From Actinacidiphila sp965342175 (GTDB taxonomy: Bacteria; Actinomycetota; Actinomycetes; Streptomycetales; Streptomycetaceae): DNA of 64,000 nt. The DNA lies in the NCBI RefSeq assembly GCF_965342175.1, contig NZ_CBDRBL010000004.1, positions 62,001 through 126,000 on the forward strand, in the 5' to 3' direction. This document shows, piece after piece, positions 15,446 through 24,576 of the stretch (positions within the stretch are counted from its first letter, which is position 1; the number at the start of each line of letters is the position of its first letter). Position numbers and translations under genes: made by a program. The notes beneath the pieces are model-generated. The model searched no databases. It was not told the origin of the DNA and saw only the letters and a program-made list of their open reading frames with translations.

Positions 15446-16965
15446 ACCACGAGGTTAGAGGGGGCGGGCTCACCGGCCGGTCCCGGCCTCCGCGGCCCCA
15501 CGACGCCCCGTGCCCGCGCGTCCTCCGCCGCCTCGGCGGCCTCCACGTCCCCGGGATGCTCCGCGTCCCACGGCCGGGAGTCCTGCGGGCCTCCGGGGCC
15601 GCCCGCTCCCCCGCCGCGCCGCACCAGGCGCCCCAGCCGGTCGCCCGCCCAGCGCAGGAAGCCGGTGGGCAGGAACACCGCGTCGGCGGCGATCATCGCC
15701 AGCGAGAAGAACGGCAGCCCGAGGACGACCGCGATCGAGGCGTGCTCCACCATCATCAGCGCGAGCAGCACGTTCTTCACCCGGCGGTTGATGAGCGTGA
15801 ACGGGAAGGCGACCTGGACGATCACCGTGCCGTAGGTGATCACCATCACGATCAGGCCGCTGGTGGCCATCGCGTGGGAGAGCCCCGGCCAGGGGGTGAA
15901 ATCGTCCAGATGCAGCGGGTAGTACAGCGCGGTGCCGTCCTGCCAGCGCGAGCCCTGGACCTTGTACCAGCCCGCCGTGGAGTAGATCAGGCACACCTCG
16001 ACCACGATCACCAGCAGAGCGGCGGCGTGCAGGATGTTGCCGAGGATGTCGAGCACCGTGCGCGGCTCGCCCGGCGCGTACCGCCGCACCGCCCACCACA
16101 CGGCCTGGAGCAGCAGGAAACCCCACAGGAACGGCGTCCAGCCCAGCCAGGGGAGCAGACCTTCGGTCCAGGTCAGGCCCATCCGCCCGAGCAGCTGCGC
16201 CACGGCGAGCGCGAGCCCGAGGACGATCCACAGCGCGATACCCGCGCCGTCGCCGTCCCGTCCCCTCGCCCTGCGGCGGGCGTCCAGGGACCAGACCTGC
16301 CCGCACCGGGCGAAGACGAGATAGATCGCCATCAGGTGGATCACGTTGTCGCCGCCGTCCCCGACGAACACGCTGCGGTTCTGCAGGGACAGGACGCCGA
16401 TCATGAACAGGAGCGAGGCCGTGCGGGTCCGCCAGCCGAGCAGCAGCATCGCGCTCGCCACGATCGCGCCCGCGTAGACGATCTCGAACCAGGCGTCGGC
16501 CCGGCCCCACAGCAGCATGGTGAAGGCGTGGTTGTCGCTGACGAGCCGGTGCGCCAGGTCCCAGCTCCAGGGCCCGTCCGGTCCGTAGAGCTTCTGGCGG
16601 TGCGGCCACTCGCGCAGCAGGAACAGCAGCCAGGTCAGCGAGGTGCCGATCCGTACGACGGCGGCCTGGTAGGGGGCGACGGTGCCGCCGGTGACCAGGG
16701 ACAACCCGCGCGACAGCCCGCCCATGACCGAGTCGAGCAGGCCGGAAAAGGGGGACGGGACGGGGGCGGCCGGACGGCCGGCGGCCGGCACGGACCCGTG
16801 ACCGGCCCGGTCCTGGCCCCCCTCGACAGCCCCGCTGCCGGGCCCGCCGTTTCCGGCCTCGCCGTACCCGGCCCCGCGCCCGCCCCCGTCGTACTCGGGC
16901 CCGCTGTCGGCCTCGCCGTACCCGGCCCCGCGCCCGACCGCGTCCGCGTTCACCGCTTCGCTCAC
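15442..16965 (-). CDS. HTTM-domain integral membrane protein (vitamin K-dependent carboxylase-like fold)
   Basis: 507 residues. The first ~75 are Gly-rich with GRGAGYGEA-type repeats. A multi-helix membrane region with the HTTM pattern follows (YQAAVVRIGTSLTWLLFLLR, WLLLWG-like segments, SVFVGDGGDNVIHLMAIYLV, YYPLHLDDFTPWPGLSHAM), then a Gly/Glu-rich tail. HTTM domains resemble gamma-glutamyl carboxylase membrane domains; bacterial members are mostly uncharacterised. The GTG at 16965 overlaps the stop of the DUF5819 gene and its own stop overlaps the methyltransferase start, giving a three-gene coupled unit. Biochemical role unknown. Confidence 0.85.
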   Translation of the reverse strand: MSEAVNADAVGRGAGYGEADSGPEYDGGGRGAGYGEAGNGGPGSGAVEGGQDRAGHGSVPAAGRPAAPVPSPFSGLLDSVMGGLSRGLSLVTGGTVAPYQAAVVRIGTSLTWLLFLLREWPHRQKLYGPDGPWSWDLAHRLVSDNHAFTMLLWGRADAWFEIVYAGAIVASAMLLLGWRTRTASLLFMIGVLSLQNRSVFVGDGGDNVIHLMAIYLVFARCGQVWSLDARRRARGRDGDGAGIALWIVLGLALAVAQLLGRMGLTWTEGLLPWLGWTPFLWGFLLLQAVWWAVRRYAPGEPRTVLDILGNILHAAALLVIVVEVCLIYSTAGWYKVQGSRWQDGTALYYPLHLDDFTPWPGLSHAMATSGLIVMVITYGTVIVQVAFPFTLINRRVKNVLLALMMVEHASIAVVLGLPFFSLAMIAADAVFLPTGFLRWAGDRLGRLVRRGGGAGGPGGPQDSRPWDAEHPGDVEAAEAAEDARARGVVGPRRPGPAGEPAPSNLVV

Positions 16966-17645
16966 GACGCGTCCTCCCCGCCCTCGTCCCCGGCCGCCCG
17001 GGCCGCCACGTCCGAGCTCCACCAGGGCAGCACCCGGAAGGTCGTGCGCGTGTCGATCTTCTCGGGGCTCCAGGTCGGGGGCGCGACCGGCGTGGTGCCG
17101 ACGCGCACCTGCAGGCGGACGACGTAGCCGCCGTTGAGCCGGGGTCCGAAGCGGTCCTCCACGATGCGCTGCAGATACTGCCTACTCAGCTCGCCCCGCG
17201 TGCCGACGGGCTTGTCCTGCGCGCCGTGGGAGGACGCGTAGAAGGTCCACGCCCGGCGCAGCTGGTTCTGCTCGGTGTGGCTGGGCACGACGTTGTGCCT
17301 GATGGCGGCGATGTCCATCGCCGTGAGGTCGACCCATCCGGTCACCTCGTTGCTGCCGTCGTCCTTGTGCACCTCGGCGCGCGCCCAGACATGGATGTTC
17401 TGCTGGAGCGGGTTGGGCGCGAAGAGCTTCCAGTTCTGCTCGAGCTCGGGGTAGATGTAGCTGCCGATTAGGTCGCCGTGCTTCTTGGTGGCGGTGTTCG
17501 ACGGCGCGACGTGCAGGAAGACCAAGAGCAGGTGCACCGCGACGCCGACCACCGCCGCGGCCAGCGCCAGCGCGACCACGGTCCGCGCGGGCGCTGACAG
17601 CGTGGCTATCCCGGCCGGTCCCCCGGACTCCTCGGGTGGCTCCAT
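16962..17645 (-). CDS. DUF5819 family membrane-anchored protein
   Basis: 227 residues. One N-terminal membrane helix (TVVALALAAAVVGVAVHLLL, about residues 22-44) precedes a soluble domain with ELEQNWKLFAPNPLQQNIHV and VDLTAMDIAAIRHNVVPSH, the pattern of DUF5819. Its stop overlaps the HTTM gene start by 4 bp. DUF5819 and HTTM genes are regularly neighbours in actinobacteria, so the two probably act together at the membrane. Function not known. Confidence 0.82.
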   Translation of the reverse strand: MEPPEESGGPAGIATLSAPARTVVALALAAAVVGVAVHLLLVFLHVAPSNTATKKHGDLIGSYIYPELEQNWKLFAPNPLQQNIHVWARAEVHKDDGSNEVTGWVDLTAMDIAAIRHNVVPSHTEQNQLRRAWTFYASSHGAQDKPVGTRGELSRQYLQRIVEDRFGPRLNGGYVVRLQVRVGTTPVAPPTWSPEKIDTRTTFRVLPWWSSDVAARAAGDEGGEDAS

Positions 17646-17796
17646 CGTGGTCTCCGCTCCTGTACCCGCGTTCCGCTCAGCAGGGAACGGTACTCATGCC
17701 CCAGGCGCGCGGTACAGCCCTCCCGGTCAGCAGGCCTGCCACACGTCTCGCGGAAAGGCAGCGGAACCTCCACGGCCCGCGTCCACCGCCGCCCGG

Positions 17797-17866
17797 GCCC
17801 GGAACCCGGAGCCCGGAACCCGGAGCCCGAAGCCCGGAACCCGGAACCCGGAGCCCGGAGCCAGAG
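17797..17866. repeat. Tandem GGAACCCGGAGCCC-type repeat in intergenic region
   Basis: About five degenerate copies of a 14-bp unit (gcccggaacccgga) lie in the 311-bp gap between the DUF5819 and rhodanese genes. I see no gene in that gap. The repeat could form alternative hairpins; its role is unclear. Confidence 0.75.
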
Positions 17867-17956
17867 CCGCAGCCCCCACGCCTCGGACTCCTCTGCGCGC
17901 GGTCAGGCCCCACGTCCCGGCCCCCATGGCGCGCGAGCCCCCGGGACCCGCTCAGA

Positions 17957-18289
17957 TCAGAGCACGTGCGCCGGCCCCGTTCCGTCCGTCACCAGCGGGC
18001 GGCCCGAGGCCTCCCAGCCGAGCATGCCGCCGTCGACGTTCACCGCGTCGAGGCCCTGGGCGATCAGGTACTGCGCCACCTGCGCCGAGCGGCCGCCGAC
18101 CCGGCACACGACGTGCACCCGGCGGTCCGCCGGGACCTCCTCGAGACGGGCGACGACCTCGCCCATCGGGATGTGCACCGCGCCCTCAGCGTGCCCGGCG
18201 TCCCACTCGTCGTGCTCCCGCACGTCGAGCAGGTAGCCGTCGGCGGGGACCTGCGCGGCGTCCACCGCGGGCAGCTGGGCGTAGAACAT
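17957..18289 (-). CDS. Single-domain rhodanese-like protein
   Basis: 110 residues, one rhodanese fold. YLLDVREHDEWDAGHAEGAV is the conserved N-terminal part, and the active-site loop VVCRVGGRSAQ has the catalytic Cys. Rhodaneses carry persulfide sulfur, for example in thiosulfate detoxification or sulfur delivery. The ATG at 18289 fits the family start. No partner is evident; the J-domain gene upstream is 49 bp away on the same strand. Confidence 0.9.
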   Translation of the reverse strand: MFYAQLPAVDAAQVPADGYLLDVREHDEWDAGHAEGAVHIPMGEVVARLEEVPADRRVHVVCRVGGRSAQVAQYLIAQGLDAVNVDGGMLGWEASGRPLVTDGTGPAHVL

Positions 18290-18338
18290 GGAACGGACTC
18301 CTTCTGTCGGGGCGTGCAGGTCGAACGTACCCGACCCG

Positions 18339-19166
18339 CTACTCGGACCCCTTCGTGGAGCGCACCAGCTCCGCCAGCCGGGCCTCGCGGTTGGCGACCT
18401 GGTTGAGGAGGTTCTCCGCGATCTCGTTGAGCAAACCGTCCGGGTCGTCCGGAGCCAGCTTCATCATCTGCGCGATCGCGCTGTTCTCCAGCTCGGCGGC
18501 GAGCAGGGCCAGCTGCTCCTTGCGCTGCGCCAGCCACTCCAGCCGCGCGTACAGCACCTCGGCCTCGCTGGGCTGCGCCTCCTGCGGGACCGGCCCGGCC
18601 TCCCACTCCTGCGCCAGCTCGCGCAGCCGCTGCTCGTCGGCGTAGGTGTAGGCCTCGTTGACCTGCGCGATGAAGGCGCTGCGGCGCTCGACCTCGGCCT
18701 CGTCCTGTGCCAGGTCCGGGTGGGCCTTGCGCACCAGCTCGCGGTAGAGCCGCTGCGCCTCCTTGCCCGGCCGCACACGGCGCGGCGGGTTGGGGTCCTC
18801 CAGGGGCCGGACACCGTCCGAGCCGAGCAGCCCGTCGAAGAGCTCCTCCACCCCCGGCATCGGCATCACGAGGGCCCGCGCCTCCCAGGCGCGCTTGATG
18901 TCCTCGCGGGCACCGCTCTTGGCCGCGACCGCCTCCGCGATCAGCGCGTCGAGCTCGTCGAGCCGGGCGTACATCGGGCCGAGCTTCTGGTGGTGCAGCC
19001 GGGAGAAGTTCTCGACCTCCACCCTGAAGGTCTCCACCGCGATCTCGAACTCGATCAGGGCCCGCTCGGCGGCACTCACCGCCTGGGCCAGCCGGTCCTG
19101 AGGTTCGGATGATGCGGCGGCCGACTGCGTGTCGGGGGCCGACTCGGTGCCGGGGGAATTCGTCAC
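18339..19166 (-). CDS. J-domain-like protein with coiled-coil N-terminus
   Basis: 275 residues. Residues 25-100 are helical and charged (AERALIEFEIAVETFRVEVE), probably coiled coil. A J-domain-like helix-HPD-helix follows at about 138-178 (LYRELVRKAHPDLAQDEAEV), with the HPD tripeptide at 149-151 needed to stimulate Hsp70. The C-terminus is again helical. There is no G/F region or zinc finger, so it is not DnaJ itself but possibly a specialised co-chaperone. Client unknown. Confidence 0.75.
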   Translation of the reverse strand: MTNSPGTESAPDTQSAAASSEPQDRLAQAVSAAERALIEFEIAVETFRVEVENFSRLHHQKLGPMYARLDELDALIAEAVAAKSGAREDIKRAWEARALVMPMPGVEELFDGLLGSDGVRPLEDPNPPRRVRPGKEAQRLYRELVRKAHPDLAQDEAEVERRSAFIAQVNEAYTYADEQRLRELAQEWEAGPVPQEAQPSEAEVLYARLEWLAQRKEQLALLAAELENSAIAQMMKLAPDDPDGLLNEIAENLLNQVANREARLAELVRSTKGSE

Positions 19167-19248
19167 CCGTCCAGCCTACGAGCAGACGACGGCGCCGGTC
19201 ACAGCGTACGGTCTCCCACCGGCCCCCGAAAGACCCGCGTCCGAGCCC

Positions 19249-20643
19249 TCACACGCCCCTCTCCGCCGCGATCCGCCCGGCCCGCACCTCTGCCACCAGC
19301 TCCGCGTGGTCCGCCTCGGTCCGGTCGGCGTACGCCACCGCGAACGCCGCGAAGGCCTCGTCGAGTTGCTCGCCCTTGCCGCAGTAGCCGGCGATCAGCC
19401 GCGGGTCCGCGGAGTGCGCGTGCGCCCTGGCCAGCAGCGCGCCCGTCATCCGCGCGTAGTCGTCGATCAGGCCGGCCTCCAGCTCCGCGGGGTCCACGCT
19501 GCCCTTGCGGTTGCGGAACTGCCGTACCTGGTAGGGCCGTCCGTCCACCCGGGCCCAGCCGAGCAGGGAGTCGCTGACGACCTGCATGCGCTTCTGACCC
19601 AGCACCACCCGCCGCCCCTCGTGCTCCGCCACGGGCGCGTCGAAGCCGCCCTTCCCCAGGTACGGCAGCAGCGCGGAGGGCCGGGCCTCCTTCACCTGGA
19701 GCACCAGCGGCTGCCCGAGGTGGTCCAGGAGCAGAGCGACGTACGAGCGGGTGCCCACGCTGCCCGTCCCGACCACCCGGAACGCCACGTCGTGCACCGC
19801 GTACCGGGCCAGCAGCGGCCGCCGATCCTCGCCGATCGTCGCCAGGTAGCCGGACTCCGACAGGGCCCCGGCGACCGCCGCCGCCTCCCTGTCCGGCACC
19901 CGGCGCAGCACCGGCGGCGCGTCGACGAAGCGGCGGCCGCCGCCCTCGGCCTCCTCCGTCGCCCGCGCCGCGAACCGCGCCCCGGTGTTGCGGCGCGCCT
20001 TGCGTGCCACCAGGCGCAACGTGCCGGCCAGATCCCGGGCGTCGGCGTGCGCGACCAGTTCCTCGTCGGCGATGGCGTGCCAGGCGTCCAGCACCGGCAT
20101 CCTCGCCAGCAGCCGCATGGTGCGCCGGTACGCGCCCACCGCGTCGAAGGCGGTGCCGCGGCAGGCGTCCTCGTCCGCCCCGGCCTCGCGCCCGGCCAGC
20201 ACCAGGGAGGCGGCGAGCCGCTTGACGTCCCACTCCCAGGGGCCGTGGACGGTCTCGTCGAAATCGTTGATGTCCATCACGAGCCGGCCCGAATGGTCGC
20301 CGTACAGACCGAAGTTGGCGGCGTGCGCGTCACCGCAGATCTGGGCGCCGATCCCGGTGACCGGGCAGGCCGCGAGGTCGGCGGCCATCAGCCCGGCGGA
20401 ACCGCGCAGGAAGGCGAAGGGGCTCGCAGCCATCCTCCCCACCCGCAGCGGGACGAGTTCCGGGACGCGGCCTCGGCCGGACTCCCGCACCGCCTCCACC
20501 GCGCCCGGCCGGTCGGGACCGGGGGCGAACGCCGCGTGCGCCTCGCGCGGCACCGTCTCCCGCAGCGCCCTGCCCTCCTGTCTGGGCGCGCCGTCGTGCG
20601 GCCACCTGCGGAACCCCGCGATGTGCGGGAGCCTGTGCGCCAT
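19249..20643 (-). CDS. DUF2252 family protein
   Basis: 464 residues, typical of the family. Hallmarks are RMAASPFAFLRGSAGLMAAD, then ICGDAHAANFGLYGDHSGRL and VMDINDFDETVHGPWEWDVK. The CGDAHxxN and DxNDFDE segments look like the catalytic and metal motifs of aminoglycoside-phosphotransferase/kinase-like folds. Substrate unknown; members may be small-molecule kinases (inference). A start at the ATG 20643 gives a full-length protein. It is divergent from the SpoIIE phosphatase gene, with 167 bp between them. Confidence 0.85.
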   Translation of the reverse strand: MAHRLPHIAGFRRWPHDGAPRQEGRALRETVPREAHAAFAPGPDRPGAVEAVRESGRGRVPELVPLRVGRMAASPFAFLRGSAGLMAADLAACPVTGIGAQICGDAHAANFGLYGDHSGRLVMDINDFDETVHGPWEWDVKRLAASLVLAGREAGADEDACRGTAFDAVGAYRRTMRLLARMPVLDAWHAIADEELVAHADARDLAGTLRLVARKARRNTGARFAARATEEAEGGGRRFVDAPPVLRRVPDREAAAVAGALSESGYLATIGEDRRPLLARYAVHDVAFRVVGTGSVGTRSYVALLLDHLGQPLVLQVKEARPSALLPYLGKGGFDAPVAEHEGRRVVLGQKRMQVVSDSLLGWARVDGRPYQVRQFRNRKGSVDPAELEAGLIDDYARMTGALLARAHAHSADPRLIAGYCGKGEQLDEAFAAFAVAYADRTEADHAELVAEVRAGRIAAERGV

Positions 20644-20810
20644 GTGCCCTCCTCCCCATGGGCCATGCCCGGTTGGTCACTCGTGGGGGCAATCTCGCCA
20701 TTTACCGGACCGCGTCCGATGTTTCATGCTTGCCTGGACGGTGACGATCCAACCCTGATGCTCCTTCAGTTCTTCCGCGTCAACCACAGCCGAACCTCAG
20801 GTGCCCGACG

Positions 20811-23297
20811 TTGGACGAGATGACCAGGATTCCCACGACCACGGCCCCGTACGCGGCCACCGGCGTCTCCGCGCTCGTGCGCCTCGCCGTGCTCTGCGTC
20901 GGCCCCGACGGCGACGTCTCGTACTGGAACCGCGGTGCCGAGGAGCTCTTCGGCCACCGCTGGGAGGGCGTGTTCGGCCGCCCCGCGGCCGGACTGCTGC
21001 CGCACACCGCGGGCCGGCGCCCCGGCGAGCGGGACGCCCTGGAGGTGCTGGCCGGCCTCACCCGGTCCGCCTGGGCCGGCGCGCTGCCCACGGCGGACCG
21101 CGACGGCGGTCTCAAGGACGTCCTGTGGTGGGCCTACCGCATCACGGAGCCGGCCGGCCCGAGCCTGCTGGTGATCGCCGCCGACGCCCGTCCGCTGCGC
21201 GACAACGGGCCGCGGCTCGCGCTCGGCGACCGCCTGCTGCCCTACTCCGCCGACGGCACCACCGCCCGCGGCGCCGTCAGCGTCGCCCCGCGCCTCGCCC
21301 CGGCCGCCGACCCCGCGCACGCCGGGCACCTGGGGGCCCGGCTGGGCTCGGTGCTGCCCCGGGTCAGCCCGGGGCGGCTGGACCGGATCGTCCGCCAGAT
21401 CGTGTCGCTGGGCTACCCGGCGGTGGAGATCGACGGCTCCTTACTGCTCCCCGTGCTCCCCGAGGAGTACGGCACGACCGTGGGCCCGCCTCCCGCACGC
21501 CCCGCCGCCGGCCGCTCCGCCCGGGCCGGCCGGCCTCCCCGGACCGCCCCGCACCCGGAGCTGCTGCCCGGTCCGCGCGCCGACACCACGGCGCCGGAGC
21601 CCGCACCCGCCGCCGCTTCCGGTCCCTCGCTCGCCCCGGGCAACCTGCTGGACGAGCAACTGGCCCTGCTGCGGGAGACCGGGGCCAAGGTGGGCACCAC
21701 CCTCGACCTGGGGGCGACCGCCCGCGAGCTGTGCGCCGTCACCGTGCCGCGCTTCGCCGACTTCGCCGCCGTCCTCGTCGTCGACCAGCTGTTCTCCGAC
21801 GCCGAGCCGCCGAAGGAGGACCTGTACGGGGACACGGTCGTCGCCCGCCGGGTCGCCGTGGCCCACACCGACACCACCCCCGGCCCGTGGGCGGCCGCCC
21901 TGCCGGAGGGCGAGCTGATCCCGCTGCCCGCCGACTCCACCCCGCGGCTGGGCGAGCCGCTGCTCGTACCGGTGATCGACGCCGCGCTCGCCCACGACGT
22001 CGCGCTCGACCTGGGCGTGCCGGGGCTCGGACCGCTGCTCCCCGAGCGCTCGCTGATCGTCGTGCCGCTCACCGCGCGCGGCACGGTGCTGGGCCGGATG
22101 TGCTTCCTGCGCCACCCCGGCCGCCGTCCCTTCGACGCCAAGGACGCCGCGACCGCCGCCGAGGTCGCCGCCCGGGGTGCCGTGCACCTGGACAACGCCC
22201 GGCTGCACCGGCTGGAGTCGCGCGCCGCGGCGACCCTGCAGCGCAGCATGATGCCGACCAGCCCGCCCCGCATCCCCGGTGTGCGGATCGCCCACCACTA
22301 CATGCCCGGTGACCGCCAGGCCCAGGTCGGCGGCGACTGGTTCGACGCCATCCAGCTGCCCGGCGGGCGCGTGGCGCTGATCGTCGGCGACGTCATGGGC
22401 CACGGCCTGCTGTCGGCGGCCGTGATGGGCCAGTTCCGGACGTCCGTGATCACGATGGCCGCCCTGGACCTGCCGCCCGCGCAGCTGCTGCGGCACCTGG
22501 ACAACCTCGCCCACCGCCTCGGCGCCGAGCACCTGGCGACGTGCGTGTACGCGGTCTACGACCCGATCCACCGCACCCTGACCCTCGCCAACGCCGGCCA
22601 CATCCCTCCCGTGCTGGCCCGCCACGACGGCCGCAGCGAGCTGCTGCAGATCCCCGAGGGCGCCCCGATCGGGGTCGGCGGCGTCCCCTTCGAGACGGTC
22701 GAGGTCCCCGTGCCGGACGGCAGCTGGCTGGTGCTGTGCACCGACGGCCTGGTGGAGGTGCGCGGCCAGGGGATAGACGCCGGTCTGGCGGCGCTGTGCT
22801 CCAACGTCATCGAGCCGCAGCAGACCCCCGAGGACGTGTGCGAACAGATCCTCAACCGTGTCCACTCCGACGACCGCCGCGATGACGTGGCGCTGCTGGT
22901 CGCCAACTTCCAGGGCATCCCGCCCGAGGACGTCGTGGAGTGGCGGCTGGCGATGGACGGCTCCGAGGTCCGGCGGGCGCGGGCGCTCACCCGCGAGCAG
23001 CTGGCGCTGTGGGGCCTCCAGGCGCTCAGCGACCTGGCCGAGCTGCTGGTCAGCGAGCTGGTGACGAACGCGCTGCGGGTCGCCTCGCACGAGGTGTCGC
23101 TGCGGCTGATGCGCGTCGGCAAGCTGCTGGTCGAGGTCAGCGACGACGACCACAACCTGCCTCAGCTGCGCCGCGCGGACGCCGATGACGAGAAGGGCCG
23201 GGGCCTGGCCCTGGTCAGCAACCTCTCCCGGCGCTGGGGCACCAGCCGCAAGGCGGTCGGCAAGGTCGTCTGGTTCGAGCTGCCGCTGCCCGTCTGA
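20811..23297 (+). CDS. Multidomain SpoIIE-type PP2C phosphatase with PAS, GAF and anti-sigma-like ATPase domains; contains a TTA codon
   Basis: 828 residues. A PAS-like domain (about 25-125, VGPDGDVSYWNRGAEELFGH) and a long Pro/Ala linker precede a GAF domain (about 285-470). The SpoIIE/PP2C domain (about 495-690) carries VGGDWFDAIQLPGGRVALIV, VGDVMGHG and the Asp-rich end SDDRRDDVALLV. A C-terminal HATPase_c domain like RsbW/SpoIIAB has ELVTNALRVASHEV. Such proteins dephosphorylate anti-sigma antagonists and can phosphorylate them, controlling stress or developmental sigma factors. Codon 211 (21441-21443) is TTA, the only in-frame TTA I found, so translation may need the bldA tRNA. A start at 20820 (MTRIPT) is also possible. 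Confidence 0.9.
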   Translation: MDEMTRIPTTTAPYAATGVSALVRLAVLCVGPDGDVSYWNRGAEELFGHRWEGVFGRPAAGLLPHTAGRRPGERDALEVLAGLTRSAWAGALPTADRDGGLKDVLWWAYRITEPAGPSLLVIAADARPLRDNGPRLALGDRLLPYSADGTTARGAVSVAPRLAPAADPAHAGHLGARLGSVLPRVSPGRLDRIVRQIVSLGYPAVEIDGSLLLPVLPEEYGTTVGPPPARPAAGRSARAGRPPRTAPHPELLPGPRADTTAPEPAPAAASGPSLAPGNLLDEQLALLRETGAKVGTTLDLGATARELCAVTVPRFADFAAVLVVDQLFSDAEPPKEDLYGDTVVARRVAVAHTDTTPGPWAAALPEGELIPLPADSTPRLGEPLLVPVIDAALAHDVALDLGVPGLGPLLPERSLIVVPLTARGTVLGRMCFLRHPGRRPFDAKDAATAAEVAARGAVHLDNARLHRLESRAAATLQRSMMPTSPPRIPGVRIAHHYMPGDRQAQVGGDWFDAIQLPGGRVALIVGDVMGHGLLSAAVMGQFRTSVITMAALDLPPAQLLRHLDNLAHRLGAEHLATCVYAVYDPIHRTLTLANAGHIPPVLARHDGRSELLQIPEGAPIGVGGVPFETVEVPVPDGSWLVLCTDGLVEVRGQGIDAGLAALCSNVIEPQQTPEDVCEQILNRVHSDDRRDDVALLVANFQGIPPEDVVEWRLAMDGSEVRRARALTREQLALWGLQALSDLAELLVSELVTNALRVASHEVSLRLMRVGKLLVEVSDDDHNLPQLRRADADDEKGRGLALVSNLSRRWGTSRKAVGKVVWFELPLPV

Positions 23298-23341
23298 CCT
23301 CGCCCGGAGACGGTCCCCGCCGGTTTCTTGCCGGTAGTGCG

Positions 23342-23493
23342 GCCTCGAACCGCACCTTCGCGAAGCAGCCGGTGTGGGTAGGTGCCGGCGACTGCTCCGG
23401 AACGCGAGTCAGCGGGGAGCCTGACGGCTCGTGACAGCGGGGCAGGAGTGCCCCTCGACCTCGCCGGCGTCGGACGCCAGTGCGGTTCGAGGC
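23342..23493. repeat. Segment bounded by 14-bp inverted repeats (possible small non-autonomous element)
   Basis: GCCTCGAACCGCAC (23342-23355) is the perfect complement of 23480-23493, enclosing 124 bp. The 366-bp gap 23298-23663 otherwise holds no gene that I can recognise. No clear target duplication is visible, so the element interpretation is weak. Confidence 0.35.
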
Positions 23494-23663
23494 GCCGACA
23501 TGGCCCGGATGCCGTCACCACATCTCCCAGAGCGTCGCGACCGGCTTGTGAGCGGAGGCCAGTCGTGACGGTGAATCCGGCGTCCGAGCCGCTTCGTCGA
23601 CGTTGTGATAGTGCACGGCAAGCGGCCCCGGATCTCGTGCTCTCTACATGTAGCCTGCGGCTT

Positions 23664-24446
23664 ATGGCACATTTGATCGACTCCGCTGCTACTGACGCCG
23701 CGGTGAACGGGTTCTACCAGGCGACGACCCAGCTCGTGGATCTCGTCCCCGGTATGTACCACCGGCAGAGCGCCACCGGCACGAGGCTGGTGTTCACAGG
23801 TCTGCCCATGCCCAGCCTCAACGTGGTCTCCGTAGGAACGGAACCGGATCTGGAGGAGGTGGATGCCTTCGCCAAGGAGCTTTCCACAAAGGATGTCCCG
23901 TGGAGCATCCAGCTGCGCGGAGATGCCGATCCCGCACTACTCGAGCTGGCTGCCCGCTACGGCAGGACTTCATCCAGCACGATCCCCCTGCTCGTGTGGG
24001 ACGCGGACCTGCTGCCGTCGCTTCCCACGTCCCTCCCACACGGCGCTACGGTGCGTGAGGTCCCGGGAAACGAGTACGAGGTCTACGCCTCCGCTCTTGC
24101 GAGCGGGTTCGACATGCCGAAGGAAATAGCGGATATCTTCGCCCTGCCTGCTCTGCTGGACGCCCCCGACATGACGGCGTTCATACTGGAGCTCAACGGC
24201 GAGGCCGTCGCCACCGGCTTCAACGTCGTGGCTGGTGACCAGGTGGGGCTGTACAACGGTTCGGTCCCGCCGCCGCATCGGCGCAACGGCTACTACCGCG
24301 CTCTCGTCGCCGCGAGACTGAGGCACGCGGTGGCCTCCGGAGCCCGCCATGCCTTCACCCAGAACACTCCGATGTCGCGACCGCTCTACGAATCGCTCGG
24401 GTTCCGTCATGCTGAGACGTGGACCTACCTCACCGGCGCCGCCTGA
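23664..24446 (+). CDS. GNAT-family N-acetyltransferase
   Basis: 260 residues. The C-terminal half has the GNAT acetyl-CoA segment (VGLYNGSVPPPHRRNGYYRA, then LVAARLRHAVASGARHAFTQ) and ends with PLYESLGFRHAETW, a typical beta6/beta7 region. The N-terminal half is a poorly conserved GNAT-like lobe. Substrate unknown. The gene uses more TTG, GCT, GCA, ACT and CAT codons than its neighbours and sits in a gene-poor stretch, which hints at acquisition from elsewhere. The ATG at 23664 starts the family-like N-terminus; no strong ribosome site is visible. Confidence 0.8.
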   Translation: MAHLIDSAATDAAVNGFYQATTQLVDLVPGMYHRQSATGTRLVFTGLPMPSLNVVSVGTEPDLEEVDAFAKELSTKDVPWSIQLRGDADPALLELAARYGRTSSSTIPLLVWDADLLPSLPTSLPHGATVREVPGNEYEVYASALASGFDMPKEIADIFALPALLDAPDMTAFILELNGEAVATGFNVVAGDQVGLYNGSVPPPHRRNGYYRALVAARLRHAVASGARHAFTQNTPMSRPLYESLGFRHAETWTYLTGAA

Positions 24447-24508
24447 TCGAGGCCCGCGGTGCGCATCGCCGGCCCGCCCCCGCGAGCCACCCCGCCCGGA
24501 AGCACAAA

Positions 24509-24538
24509 GGGGCCGCGTGGCGTGCGCCACGCGGCCCC
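24509..24538. terminator. Hairpin between convergent GNAT and terD genes
   Basis: A 14-bp perfect stem (GGGGCCGCGTGGCG and its complement) with a 2-nt loop, placed between two convergent genes. Confidence 0.85.
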
Positions 24539-24576
24539 CGCGTCGTATCCGCCCGTACACCGGGCGTACGGCTACC

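Noticed and set aside
17797..17866. Possible CRISPR array
   Set aside because: Continuous tandem copies without spacers.
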